A stretch of DNA of 64,000 nt from Myxococcales bacterium (GTDB lineage Bacteria > Myxococcota_A > Bradymonadia > REDH01), in the NCBI GenBank assembly GCA_020633625.1, contig JACKDJ010000014.1, positions 26,001-90,000 of the forward strand. The letters are read 5' to 3'. The position numbers were made by a program, and so were the translations under genes. The notes beneath the pieces are model-generated. The model was given only the letters and a program-made list of their open reading frames with translations. It had not been told where the DNA came from and searched no databases. Within the stretch, counting starts at the first letter, position 1, and every line of letters begins with the position of its first letter. This document shows, piece by piece, positions 45,457 to 54,633 of this stretch.

Positions 45457-47337
45457 ATGGGCCGCTCCACTCCTCCAGACTCCAAGCCGCGGCGCGCCGC
45501 CGCGAGAGACGGCGCGCCGGCCGGATCCGACGAGGCGCCTGCGCTAGCCGACGCGACCGACGACGCCCCACTGTTGTCCGACGACGTCGAGTCCGCTTCC
45601 TTTGCGCGGCTCGGCCTCCCCGACGCGATGCTCGCCACGCTCGCGGAGCTAGGCTTTGCTGCGCCGACACCGATCCAGGCAGCGACAATCCCGCTGCTTC
45701 TGGCGGGACGCGACGTGCTGGGCCAGGCGCAGACCGGCACGGGGAAGACGGCGGCGTTCGCGCTCCCGATCCTCGCTCGTGTGTCCGCGACCGCCAAGGA
45801 ACCGCGCGCGCTGGTGCTGACGCCGACGCGCGAGCTGGCGATGCAGGTGGCAGACTCGTTCCGCGACCTGGGCGCGGCGCTGAAGCCGAAGCACCGCATC
45901 GCGTGCCTCTACGGAGGTGCGGCGTACGGGCCGCAGCTCTCGACGCTGCGTGCCGGCGCGTCGATCGTGATCGGGACGCCCGGACGCATCATCGATCACC
46001 TGGAGCGGGGTGCCCTCGACCTCGCTCAGCTCGAGGTGTTCGTCCTCGACGAGGCCGACGAGATGCTCCGGATGGGGTTCTTCGAAGACGTGACCCGCAT
46101 CATCGGCCAGACGCCTTCGACGCGGCAGGTCACGCTCTTCTCGGCCACGATGCCGGCGCCGATCCGGGCGGTCGCTCGCGAGCACATGCGCGACGCGGCA
46201 GAGGTGCGCGTCGCGGCCGCCCAGCTCGCGGCCGAGAGCGTTCGGCACCGCTATCTGCCAGTGGACCCCGACGAGAAGCTCCCCGCGCTCGCGCTGCTGT
46301 GCGAGGTCGCGGTGACCGACGCGGCGCTGGTGTTCGTGCGAACGAAGGCCGCGACCGTCGAGATCGCCGACGCCCTCTTCGCCCGCGGCTTTCGCGCGGC
46401 GGCGCTCTCTGGCGACCTGAGCCAGGCGCACCGCGAGCGGACCGTCGAGCAGCTCCGCAACGGGCAGATCGACGTCGTGGTCGCGACCGACGTGGCTGCG
46501 CGGGGGCTCGACGTCGAGCGGATCGCGCACGTGATCAACTACGACACGCCGACCGACCCGGAGACCTATGTGCACCGCGTCGGACGCACGGGTCGCGCCG
46601 GCCGCACGGGCGAGGCGATCCTCTTCCTCGAGGCTCGCCAGCGACGCCTGATCCCGCTGATCGAGCGCGCCACCGGGGCGACCCTCGAGCGGATGCGGCC
46701 CCCGTCGGTCGAGGAGCTGAACTCGCGGCGCGTCGCGGCGTTCGAGGCGCGGATCACCGGCGCCCTCGAGCGGGCCGCGGAGTCGGAGTTCCGGCCGCTG
46801 CTCGAGGCGCTGTGCAAGCGGGAGAAGATCGACCCGGTGCTCGCGGCGGCTGCGCTTGCGGGGGCGCTACACGGCGATCGACCGTTCCTCGCGAAGGTCG
46901 CTCCGGTGCAGGACCGCACGGCGCCGCCGGCGCCGCGCGCGACTGCGCCCAAGCCGCACGGTGTCGCGCCACGGACGCGGACAGGGACCGACGAGCCCGT
47001 CGCCGACAGCGACGTCGAGGCGCGGCCGCGACCGAAGGGAATCACGCGCCCAGCTCGAGTCCCGGTCAAGAACGTCCGCCCTCCCCGTCCGCCGCGGCGC
47101 GGCATGGAGTGGTTCCGCGTCGAGGTCGGAGAGCGCGACGGGGCGCACCCGGGCGCGATCCTCGCGCACGTCGCGCGTGAGGCCGGGCTCGACGGGCGCC
47201 GCGTCGGCACGATCGACGTCGGGCCGACGTGGACGTTCGTCGAACTGCCCGGCGGAATGCCCGAGCGCGTGTTCCGCGACCTCGACCGCACGCGCTTTGC
47301 GGGCCGGCCGCTGAGCCTGAGCCGCGTCGACAGCTGA
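45457..47337 (+). CDS. DEAD-box RNA helicase with DbpA-type RNA-binding tail (DeaD/CsdA-like)
   Basis: A 626-residue helicase from ATG 45457. The Q motif is FARLGLPDAM..GFAAPTPIQ, motif I AQTGTGKTAAFALP, the DEAD box VFVLDEADEML, SAT in LFSATMP, and motif VI HRVGRTGRAGRTGE. The C-terminal 80 residues match the DbpA RRM-like RNA-binding domain (GMEWFRVEVGERDGAHPGAI, VGTIDVGPTWTFVELP). The basic/proline linker between them is long. It likely unwinds rRNA or mRNA during ribosome assembly or cold growth. The N-terminal 50 residues are disordered. Confidence 0.92.
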   Translation: MGRSTPPDSKPRRAAARDGAPAGSDEAPALADATDDAPLLSDDVESASFARLGLPDAMLATLAELGFAAPTPIQAATIPLLLAGRDVLGQAQTGTGKTAAFALPILARVSATAKEPRALVLTPTRELAMQVADSFRDLGAALKPKHRIACLYGGAAYGPQLSTLRAGASIVIGTPGRIIDHLERGALDLAQLEVFVLDEADEMLRMGFFEDVTRIIGQTPSTRQVTLFSATMPAPIRAVAREHMRDAAEVRVAAAQLAAESVRHRYLPVDPDEKLPALALLCEVAVTDAALVFVRTKAATVEIADALFARGFRAAALSGDLSQAHRERTVEQLRNGQIDVVVATDVAARGLDVERIAHVINYDTPTDPETYVHRVGRTGRAGRTGEAILFLEARQRRLIPLIERATGATLERMRPPSVEELNSRRVAAFEARITGALERAAESEFRPLLEALCKREKIDPVLAAAALAGALHGDRPFLAKVAPVQDRTAPPAPRATAPKPHGVAPRTRTGTDEPVADSDVEARPRPKGITRPARVPVKNVRPPRPPRRGMEWFRVEVGERDGAHPGAILAHVAREAGLDGRRVGTIDVGPTWTFVELPGGMPERVFRDLDRTRFAGRPLSLSRVDS

Positions 47338-47358
47338 CGCGGCGGGCGCGTTCGTCGG

Positions 47359-48756
47359 CTAGCGGGCCGCGAGCGCTCGAACGGCGGCGGCGAAGGCGCG
47401 ACCGCGGGCCTCGAACCCCGCGAACATGTCGAACGACGAGCACGCGGGCGACAGGACGACGGTGTCGCCCGGCCGCGCGGCGGCGCGTGCTGCGACGACG
47501 GCGGCCTCCATCGAGCCGGCGCGCTCCATCGAGACGACACCGGCGCCTTCGGCTTCGAGGCGCGCCGCTACCTCGCCGATGACCACCACGTGCCGCGCTC
47601 GGTCGGCGAGCTCGCGGAGCAGCGGGCCGAGATCGAGTCGCTTGTCGACGCCACCGACGATCGCGACGAGCGGAGGCGCGAGCGACCGGAGTCCGGTGAC
47701 GGCGGCGTGGACGTTGGTCGCCTTCGAGTCGTCGACGTAGCGGACGCCATCGAGCTCGCGCACCAGCTCGAGGCGGTGGGGCAGCCCGACGAACGCGGCC
47801 AGCCCATCGGCGAGCGCGTCCGCGGTCGGCCGTGCCCCAGGCAGCGCGACCACGGCGGCGAGGGCGGCGAGCGCGTTGCGGACGTTGTGCGCGCCGGCGA
47901 GCCGCAGGGCGGCGAGCGGCGCGGCGACGTCGCCAACGCGGCCGGAGACGCGGAGCTGGTCTCCGTCGAGCCACGCGGCGCTCTCGGCGTCGGGTCGCGG
48001 GCCGTTGTCGTAGAGCACGACGCGGACTCCACGCTCCGACAAGCGGCCCGCGGCGGCGGCGAGGCGCGGGTCGCCGGCCCAGACGATGGCGACTCCGTGG
48101 TCGGCGTCGAGGTGGTCGTGGATCAGCAGCTTCGCGTCGACGTAGTCATCGAACGACGCGTAGTGGTCGAGGTGATCGTCGGCGATGTTGGTGAGGATCG
48201 AGACGGCCGGCCGCATGTGGTGGCCGCGCCAGCTCTGGAACGCGCTGACCTCGATCACCGCCGCGTCTGCGGCGGTCGCGCCTGCGACGACCGACGACAT
48301 CGCCTCCCACGAGTTCCCGCCGAGCAGGGTCTCGCGCCCGGTGGCATTGGCGAGCCGGGCCGCGAGGGCGGCGGTCGTCGACTTTCCGTCGGTGCCGCCG
48401 ACGGCGATCCAGGGGCGGTCGAGCGCGGCGGCGGCGAGGTCGACCTCGGACCAGACCTCGACCTCGCCGGCGCGCCACGCCGCCCAGAGGGGCGCCAGCT
48501 CGGGGTTGCGCGCATTCTCGGGCCAGTCCGGGTTCATGCCGGGTGAGAGCACGACGGCGGAGGCGCCCGCGAAGTCGTTGGAGCCGAGGCGCAGCTCGAC
48601 GGAGCCGGGCAGCTCCGCGCGAAGGTCGGTGCTCCTGTCCGTCGCGATCGTGTGCTTGCCGAGCGCGTCGAGGAGGCGGACGGCCCCGAGTCCGGCGGCG
48701 CCGAGCCCGAGGACGGCGACCTTCGCGTGTCGTGGGAGGGGGTCGCGCAGCTCCAT
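47359..48756 (-). CDS. murD: UDP-N-acetylmuramoylalanine--D-glutamate ligase
   Basis: A 465-residue Mur ligase from ATG 48756. It shows the N-terminal fold VAVLGLGAAGLGAVRLL, the ATP loop VGGTDGKSTT, NIADDHLDHYASFDDYVDAK, LAGAHNVRNALAALA, YVDDSKATNVHAA, and the C-terminal SPACSSFDMFAGFEARGRAF. It adds D-glutamate to UDP-MurNAc-L-Ala in the cytoplasm. The ATP loop has Asp where most MurD proteins have Asn (GTNGKST). It is last in a run of lipoprotein genes (20 bases after the kelch gene), rather than in the dcw cluster where murD usually lies. Confidence 0.92.
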   Translation of the reverse strand: MELRDPLPRHAKVAVLGLGAAGLGAVRLLDALGKHTIATDRSTDLRAELPGSVELRLGSNDFAGASAVVLSPGMNPDWPENARNPELAPLWAAWRAGEVEVWSEVDLAAAALDRPWIAVGGTDGKSTTAALAARLANATGRETLLGGNSWEAMSSVVAGATAADAAVIEVSAFQSWRGHHMRPAVSILTNIADDHLDHYASFDDYVDAKLLIHDHLDADHGVAIVWAGDPRLAAAAGRLSERGVRVVLYDNGPRPDAESAAWLDGDQLRVSGRVGDVAAPLAALRLAGAHNVRNALAALAAVVALPGARPTADALADGLAAFVGLPHRLELVRELDGVRYVDDSKATNVHAAVTGLRSLAPPLVAIVGGVDKRLDLGPLLRELADRARHVVVIGEVAARLEAEGAGVVSMERAGSMEAAVVAARAAARPGDTVVLSPACSSFDMFAGFEARGRAFAAAVRALAAR

Positions 48757-48776
48757 TCGAGCGTCCGGGCCGATGC

Positions 48777-50159
48777 TCAGAAGCAGAGGTTGGCGCAGTT
48801 GTCTGGGTTCGACTGGAAGCGCTCGCAAGACTCACCTGAGGTCGCGGTGACGACCTCGGTCCACTGCTCGTCGGCGTAGGTCCAGACGTCGTTGATCGCG
48901 CCGCAGTCGGTCTTGCCGCCGAAGAGCACTGCGTGACCGCACGCCTCGGACCAAACGAGCGTGTGGTAGTGACGGCGCTCCGGGAGGTTCGGGTCGATGG
49001 TGGTGAAGTCGGGCGGGAAGTCGCAAAAGCCGAGCTGTTCGGCCTGTTGCTGGTCGCCGAGCGTGAGACGTCCCCAGATGTTGCCGCCGGGCGCGAAGAT
49101 CCACGCGTCGTTGCGGTTGCCGAGCGCTTGGTCGTCGTGACCGCCGAAGACGACGTAGGTGTCGCTCACCGTGTCGTGGACGATCGCAGATCCGAAGCGG
49201 CCGTCGGGACCGGAGTTGCGGCTCGAGAGCTCCCAAGACGCCCCGGTGTCGCCAGAGAAGCTGAGGGTCCAAAGCTCGCGGAAGTACGAGACGGCGCCGG
49301 TAAACGCGAGCGTGTCGAAGCCGCCGTAGATGGCGACGACGTCGCGCGTGGGGTCGTAGGTTGCTCCAACGGCGAGGCGCGGGGTCGGGCCAGCGCCAGG
49401 GGCGAGCTGCGTCCACGCGTTGTCCGCCGGGTCGTATGCCCAGACGTCGTTGAGCGGCGTGGTCGTGGCTCCGCTCGCCGACGCGTTTCCGCCGAACAGG
49501 ATCAGGCGGTCACGAGTCGAGTCCCACACGATCGCCGCGTTCATCCGAGCCGACGGCCCCGTCGCCCCGGTATCGGTCCATGTTTGGGTCGCCGGATCGA
49601 AGCTCCACAGGTCGTCGAAGAGGTCGTAGTTGCCAGAGGTCCGGCCTTCGTCGCGGTACCGCCCGCCAAACATCCACACCTTGCCGCCGCCGGCGGCCAT
49701 CGCGTGGCGCCCGCGTGCGCTCGGCCCGGCGCCGTCGGCCGTGGCCCAAACACCACAGACGTCGTCGTAGACCCAAGTGGTGTCGACGTACTCGGAAGCG
49801 ACGGCGGGGTCGCAGTTCTCGGGCACTCCGGTCGTGCCACCGAAGACCACCATCTCGCGCAGCTCATCGACGTAGGCCGCGCCATGCTCGCTGAGTCGGG
49901 GCGGGGGATCGGACGTCAGCCCGTCGCACCGCTCCGCGCTGGGCGCACACGCGCCGGCTCCGGTATCGTCGACGGCGGCGTCGCCGTCGGTTCCGGAGTC
50001 CGCGCTCGTGTCTGCCTGGGCATCCGCGGAGACGTCGGCGGCGTCTGCCGCTCCGGTATCACCGACGGGGTCGCCTGCGTCGGAGCCGCACGCAGTGAGA
50101 GCGAACGCGAGCGCGGCAGCGCGGGCGGGGTGAGAGCGGCGCGAGGCGAGGACTGCCAT
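48777..50159 (-). CDS. Kelch-repeat lipoprotein
   Basis: A 460-residue lipoprotein. ATG 50159 gives the signal HPARAAALAFALTAC; the start shares one base with the stop of the upstream gene (TGATG). After an Asp/Ala-rich linker there are six kelch-type blades, each with an FGG/YGG turn: VVFGGT, MFGGRY, LFGGNA, IYGGFD, VFGGHD, LFGGKT. Together they form a beta-propeller at the cell surface. Cysteines near the C terminus (CERFQSNPDNCANLCF) probably close it. Propellers of this kind bind sugars or proteins; the ligand is unknown. Confidence 0.85.
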   Translation of the reverse strand: MAVLASRRSHPARAAALAFALTACGSDAGDPVGDTGAADAADVSADAQADTSADSGTDGDAAVDDTGAGACAPSAERCDGLTSDPPPRLSEHGAAYVDELREMVVFGGTTGVPENCDPAVASEYVDTTWVYDDVCGVWATADGAGPSARGRHAMAAGGGKVWMFGGRYRDEGRTSGNYDLFDDLWSFDPATQTWTDTGATGPSARMNAAIVWDSTRDRLILFGGNASASGATTTPLNDVWAYDPADNAWTQLAPGAGPTPRLAVGATYDPTRDVVAIYGGFDTLAFTGAVSYFRELWTLSFSGDTGASWELSSRNSGPDGRFGSAIVHDTVSDTYVVFGGHDDQALGNRNDAWIFAPGGNIWGRLTLGDQQQAEQLGFCDFPPDFTTIDPNLPERRHYHTLVWSEACGHAVLFGGKTDCGAINDVWTYADEQWTEVVTATSGESCERFQSNPDNCANLCF

Positions 50160-50869
50160 CAGTCGAGGGGGTTGCAGGTCCAGATGATGCCGTACCCGCT
50201 GCACGTGCCGGGCGTCTCGTTTCGGACGATGACGAAGTAGTCACCACCGCCGAAGCCGGGCTCGATCCACTCGACGTGCTCGTCGTCGTCGCCGCTGTTC
50301 GCGAACGCGAGGGACTCGCGCGTGTCTCCGGCGACGATGTCGACGGAGATGTCGCCGTTGGCGTGCGTGAAGATGGCGTCGATGATGACGTTGCAGCCGG
50401 GCAGCGTGAAGACGTGGTAGTAGTCCGCGTCGCCGAAGCGGGCGACTCGGCCCTGGACGGGCTCGTCGGCGGTCAGGTTCGTCGCGTGCTCCCAGTCATC
50501 GTCGTCCTCGGACCCGTCGTCGGCGCAGGTGGCCGGCGAGACTTCCTCGGTGGCGTCGGTGGCGTCGTCGGTGACCTCTTCGGTCACCTCCTCGGTCACC
50601 TCTTCCGTGACCTCCTCTGTCACCTCCTCCGTGACCTCTTCGGTCACCTCCTCCGTCACTTCTTCGGTGACTTCCTCCGTCACCTCCTCGGCGACCTCTT
50701 CGGTGGTGTCTTCGTCGGAGCCGTCGCTGAGGTCGGTGCCGCCATCGTCGGTGTCGTCTACCGTCACATCACCGTTTCCCGCATCCTCGCTCTTGTTGTC
50801 GTCGCCACAGGCGGTGGTCAGCGAGAGCGCGGCGATCAGGGAGAGCGCGTACTTCTTCGATGGGTTCAT
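50159..50869 (-). CDS. Lipoprotein with (TEEV)n linker and PPC-like domain
   Basis: A 236-residue lipoprotein (NPSKKYALSLIAALSLTTAC). The mature N-terminal part is an acidic linker that turns into about 11 tandem TEEV units (residues about 55-105). The C-terminal 110 residues resemble a bacterial pre-peptidase C-terminal (PPC) beta-sandwich: ADEPVQGRVARFGDADYYHV and GGGDYFVIVRNETPG. PPC domains are usually on secreted proteases; here it is alone on a lipid anchor. The next gene downstream (kelch) starts at this stop, so they are co-translated. Confidence 0.8.
   Translation of the reverse strand: MNPSKKYALSLIAALSLTTACGDDNKSEDAGNGDVTVDDTDDGGTDLSDGSDEDTTEEVAEEVTEEVTEEVTEEVTEEVTEEVTEEVTEEVTEEVTEEVTDDATDATEEVSPATCADDGSEDDDDWEHATNLTADEPVQGRVARFGDADYYHVFTLPGCNVIIDAIFTHANGDISVDIVAGDTRESLAFANSGDDDEHVEWIEPGFGGGDYFVIVRNETPGTCSGYGIIWTCNPLD
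50570..50705. repeat. 12-bp tandem repeat encoding TEEV
   Basis: Roughly eleven copies of a GTCACCTCCTCG-like 12-base unit (as read on the plus strand), in phase with the lipoprotein frame. Copy-number change would alter only linker length. Confidence 0.85.
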
Positions 50870-50896
50870 GGTCGACCAGGTTCTTGGGGGCGGTGC

Positions 50897-51403
50897 TCAG
50901 CGAGAGCAGCAGATTGGGACGATTTCGACGGAGTCGGAGGCGGACGCACCGGTTGAATCCACCACGGTGACACGCAGGGTCGCCGCCGTGCCGGAGAGAG
51001 CGTCAGGGTCCTGGTCCGCGTGCAGGATGACAGCGACGCCGGCGTAGTCGATGCGACCGTCGATTGCTACAGGAGAGTCCTCGTAGGACGCGCTCGCGAC
51101 TTCGACGCCGCCGACGTCGAGGCCGAAGTCGATCGCCATCGTCCCAGGTTCGAGCCCCGTCGCCGCGAACCCTCCCCAGACGTGGTAGCCGCCCTGGATG
51201 CCCTGGATGATCGGGACGTCCTGTCCGCAGACGAGGGGTTCGAGCTCGGGGAAGCCGGTGCCGATCTGGAGAACGGGCCCGACCGCCGGGTCCGTCGAGT
51301 CGCCGCCGGCGTCAACCGATCCGTCTGGCTCGGTGCCTTCTACGCTGCCGCAGGCCGAGAAGGCCAACGCGAGCAGGGCGGCCACTGGAGCGAGTCTGAG
51401 CAT
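50897..51403 (-). CDS. Small lipoprotein of unknown function
   Basis: A 168-residue lipoprotein (LRLAPVAALLALAFSAC) with a short Asp-rich linker and one globular domain. The domain contains a Cys-Gly pair (PLVCGQDVPIIQGIQGGYH), HVWGGFAATGLEPG and a C-terminal CCSR. The beta-rich pattern suggests an immunoglobulin-like or jelly-roll fold, but I do not recognise a family. It is 27 bases upstream of the TEEV lipoprotein on the same strand, so it is probably the first gene of that operon. Confidence 0.72.
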   Translation of the reverse strand: MLRLAPVAALLALAFSACGSVEGTEPDGSVDAGGDSTDPAVGPVLQIGTGFPELEPLVCGQDVPIIQGIQGGYHVWGGFAATGLEPGTMAIDFGLDVGGVEVASASYEDSPVAIDGRIDYAGVAVILHADQDPDALSGTAATLRVTVVDSTGASASDSVEIVPICCSR

Positions 51404-51465
51404 CAGCTTGGGGAACAGGGGCCGGCAGATTCTCGTCGCGGAGTCACGCCGATGTCAAACCCCCA

Positions 51466-51816
51466 TCACAGCAGATTCACGCCGAACCTGCCGACGACGC
51501 GCGCGAACGCGAAGAAGCTCGCCACCGAGACGACGGCCGAAACCGTGAGCGCCGGCCAAAAGCCGAGCCGCACGTGCACCGCCGGAAAAACGAGGAACAT
51601 CGGCAGCGTCGGGACGACGTACCAGAACGTGTACCACGCGTGGTCTCGGATCCGTGCTGGATCGACGCCCTCGAGCTGCATCCAGACAAGCGTCAGCACC
51701 GTGACCGTCGGGAGCGCCGCCAGCACACCCCCGATGCGCGAGTAGCGCGAGGCGATCTCCGAGAGCGCCACGACCAGAGTAGCGGTGACCGCCCATTTTA
51801 CGACCAGCCAAACCAT
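51466..51816 (-). CDS. DUF3147-type small membrane protein
   Basis: A 116-residue protein from ATG 51816 with four predicted membrane helices: LVVKWAVTATLVVALSEIA, GGVLAALPTVTVLTLVWM, HAWYTFWYVVPTLPMFLVF and WPALTVSAVVSVASFFAF. The pattern fits DUF3147, a small integral membrane family of unknown function. The frame is open further upstream to 52284 as a shadow of the divergent lipoprotein gene. It lies 62 bases upstream of the lipoprotein run. Confidence 0.72.
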   Translation of the reverse strand: MVWLVVKWAVTATLVVALSEIASRYSRIGGVLAALPTVTVLTLVWMQLEGVDPARIRDHAWYTFWYVVPTLPMFLVFPAVHVRLGFWPALTVSAVVSVASFFAFARVVGRFGVNLL

Positions 51817-51940
51817 CAGCGTTGCGCCTGGGATACGAGGTCCAGCGAGCTCCCGCGAGGCTAGATCAGACTGCGAACCGAGTCGACGCCGTCCCACGTC
51901 CGGGCTAGTCTCGGAGGTGCCCCGCCGCCCGAGGAAGCCG

Positions 51941-52558
51941 ATGCGCCGAGTCCACCGTGCCCTGTTCGCTGCCAATGCGCTCTCGCTCGCCGCCGCTGCG
52001 TCCGGCTGCCAGCCGAAGGACCTGCCGGTCATCCCGCTGAGCGAGGTCTGCGCGACCGCGGAGTACGGGACGACCGTCTCGACGGCGGGCTTCCTCGTCG
52101 CGCCCGGCAGCATGATGAGCTGCGACGGGACCACCTGCGAGATGGCGCTCTCGGACCGCGGGATCGGCGGCAACACCAACCTCCGTATCGACGTTCGGCT
52201 CGGGCGCGGAAAGAACGCGATGATCGAGCCGCCGGACCGGTGGTCGGCGTCGGACCTCGCCGTCAAAGACAACGACGGCGTCACTCACCCCGTCGGCGAC
52301 TGGATCATCGTCCAGGGACGCATCCTCAATGGCGGCGGGGCCTGCCTCATTACGCCGGTCTCGTTCGTGCTCTCGGGTACGCCGGGCGGTGCGCCGGAGG
52401 GCAGCGGGGCGACAGCACCCCCGGCGACGGTCGCGCCAAGCGCAGTCCCGCCGCCGCCGAACCCACCTCCCGCGCCGGTCGCCGCACCGCCCGCGGCCGC
52501 GCCGACCGGCTCCGCGAAGCCACCCGCGGCAGCTCCCGCGGCTCCTTCAAAGCCCTGA
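51941..52558 (+). CDS. Proline/alanine-tailed lipoprotein
   Basis: A 205-residue protein. ATG 51941 is preceded by GAGGAAG at 51931. The signal HRALFAANALSLAAAASGC gives a lipobox Cys. The middle 110 residues are a compact beta-type domain (VSTAGFLVAPGSMMSC, WIIVQGRILNGGGACL) with paired cysteines, loosely like an OB fold. The last 55 residues are a Pro/Ala tail (PPPPNPPPAPVAAPPAA) that could span the cell wall. The family is not recognised. It is divergent from the DUF3147 gene and 101 bases upstream of transketolase. Confidence 0.72.
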   Translation: MRRVHRALFAANALSLAAAASGCQPKDLPVIPLSEVCATAEYGTTVSTAGFLVAPGSMMSCDGTTCEMALSDRGIGGNTNLRIDVRLGRGKNAMIEPPDRWSASDLAVKDNDGVTHPVGDWIIVQGRILNGGGACLITPVSFVLSGTPGGAPEGSGATAPPATVAPSAVPPPPNPPPAPVAAPPAAAPTGSAKPPAAAPAAPSKP

Positions 52559-52659
52559 GCCACGCGCGTTCGGCGCCGTCATGCGCCGCGGGGGTCCTTG
52601 CGAGAACGTCGGCCGTGGGGTAGGTCGCGCGCGCCGCACCGCCTCTCCCCGGAGCCCCG

Positions 52660-54582
52660 ATGTCTACCGGTTTCGCCGCCGCCTCGCTCGCGCCTGACGC
52701 CCTCTCGGACCTCGCCGCGCGCCGATCGGTCGCAGCGGCAGACATCGTGCGGCTGGTGTCGCTCGCGACTTGCGGGCACCCGGGCGGCAGCCTGTCGACG
52801 ATCGACGCGCTGCTGACGATCTACGCGCACGGAAACCTCTCTAGCGCGGCGCCGCGCGACCCGGATCGTGACCGCGTCGTCGTCTCGCACGGGCACGTCT
52901 CCCCCGCCGTCTACGCGACGCTGGCGAACTTCGGCTACTTCGACATCCATGACGCCTACGTCGGCTTCCGGCGCGCGGGCTCCCGGTTCGGCGGTCACGT
53001 CGAGTCCGTCGTGCCCGGCGTGGAGTGGAACACCGGCAACCTCGGCCAGGGACTCTCGGCTGGCTGCGGATTCGCGCTCGCCGCGCGCCTAAACGGCCGC
53101 AGCTACCGCACGTTCGTCCTGATGGGAGACGGTGAGCAGCAGAAGGGGCAGGTCTCGGAGGCGCGCCGGTTCGCGGCCAAGTACCGTCTGTCGAGCCTCG
53201 TCGCGCTGGTCGACGTCAACGGGCTGCAGATCGGCGGAAACACCGCCGACATCATGCCCATCGACCTCGCCGCGGTGTGGGAAGCGGATGGTTGGAACGT
53301 GATCCATGTCGACGGGCACGACTTCGCGGCGCTCTACGACGCCCTCCGCAAGGCGACGCACGGTGGGACGGAATCGCCAGACCGTCCGACCGTCCTCCTG
53401 CTCCGAACCGTCATGGGGAAGGGGATCCCGAAGATCGAGAACGACGCGAAGTACCACGGCCAGGCGCTCCCCGACGCACTCGCGCTCGAGGCGATCGCCG
53501 CGTTCGGGCAGGAGCCGAACCTGGCAGAGCTGCGCGCCCGGCGCGCCGCCGCGTCGGTGGGCCACGACGACCACACCATCCCGGTGGACCGCGACATTCG
53601 GGTGACGCCCGGGACGCCACGCACCTACGCGGCGGGCCTCGTCACGGACTGCCGCAGCGCGTACGGCGATGCGCTCCACGATCTCGCCGTGGCGAACGGG
53701 AGCGGTGGCTGGCCGATCGTGGGCCTGTCGTGCGACCTCGAGGGGTCGGTGAAGATGAACGCGTTTCACAAGGAGACGCCCGATCGCTTCGTCGAGGTCG
53801 GGATCATGGAGCATCACGCCGCGGTCTTGGCCGGCGCGCTCTCGAAGGAGGGGATCGTCCCGTTCCTGTCGACCTTCGGCATGTTCGCGACGGCCGAGAC
53901 ATACAACCAGCAGCGCCTGAACGACCAGAACGGCGCCGCCCCGAAGGTCGTCGTCACGCACTGCGGCCTCGACGTCGGCGAAGACGGCCCCACCCACCAG
54001 TGCATCGACTACGTCGGGCTGATGCGCGGCACGTTCGGGTTCGAGATCTACAGCCCCGCCGACGCTAACGAGTGCGACCGGATCGTGCGGTACGCGGCGA
54101 CGCGGTACGCGCCGATCGTCGTCGCGATGGGCCGCTCGAAGCTCCCGACCATCGGTGCGCCCACCGGCGAGCCGGCCCTCGCTGGCGACTTCGTTCCCGG
54201 TCGCTGGACGACGCTCCGCCCGGGGGACGACGCCGTCGTCTTCGCGTTCGGCGCGATGGTCTACCGCGCGGTCGAGGCGTCGGACACGCTCGCAGCCGAA
54301 GGGTTTGGCCTTCGGGTCGTGAACGCGTCGAGCCTCCAGCCGGTCGACGTCGAGTGCATCCTCGAGTGCGCTCGCACCGCGAAGAAGCTGCTGACCTACG
54401 AGGACCACAACGTGAACACGGGGCTGGGCGCCATCGTGGCTGCGACGCTGGGCGACGCGGGCGTTGCGGCGAAGCTCCAGCGGCTCGGGGTCTCGCGGTA
54501 CGGCACCAGCGGCACACCCGACGAGCTGTTCGCCGCGCAGGGTCTGGCGGTGGCCGACCTGATCGCAGCAGCGCGGAAGTAG
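52660..54582 (+). CDS. tkt: Transketolase
   Basis: A 640-residue thiamine diphosphate enzyme. The N-terminal domain has ATCGHPGGSLSTIDALLTIY, the TPP motif MGDGEQQKGQ...VALVDVN near residues 148-185, and NTGNLGQGLSAGCGFA. The pyrimidine domain has EVGIMEHHAAVLAGALS and GLDVGEDGPTHQ. The C-terminal domain is complete. It moves two-carbon units between sugar phosphates in the pentose phosphate pathway and feeds precursors such as erythrose 4-phosphate. ATG 52660 is a good start with the family N terminus. No neighbour belongs to the same pathway. Confidence 0.95.
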   Translation: MSTGFAAASLAPDALSDLAARRSVAAADIVRLVSLATCGHPGGSLSTIDALLTIYAHGNLSSAAPRDPDRDRVVVSHGHVSPAVYATLANFGYFDIHDAYVGFRRAGSRFGGHVESVVPGVEWNTGNLGQGLSAGCGFALAARLNGRSYRTFVLMGDGEQQKGQVSEARRFAAKYRLSSLVALVDVNGLQIGGNTADIMPIDLAAVWEADGWNVIHVDGHDFAALYDALRKATHGGTESPDRPTVLLLRTVMGKGIPKIENDAKYHGQALPDALALEAIAAFGQEPNLAELRARRAAASVGHDDHTIPVDRDIRVTPGTPRTYAAGLVTDCRSAYGDALHDLAVANGSGGWPIVGLSCDLEGSVKMNAFHKETPDRFVEVGIMEHHAAVLAGALSKEGIVPFLSTFGMFATAETYNQQRLNDQNGAAPKVVVTHCGLDVGEDGPTHQCIDYVGLMRGTFGFEIYSPADANECDRIVRYAATRYAPIVVAMGRSKLPTIGAPTGEPALAGDFVPGRWTTLRPGDDAVVFAFGAMVYRAVEASDTLAAEGFGLRVVNASSLQPVDVECILECARTAKKLLTYEDHNVNTGLGAIVAATLGDAGVAAKLQRLGVSRYGTSGTPDELFAAQGLAVADLIAAARK

Positions 54583-54633
54583 GCCGCGAGAGCGGCCGAC
54601 GGTGGGGCGCAACATTGAGCGCGGTCTGACGAC

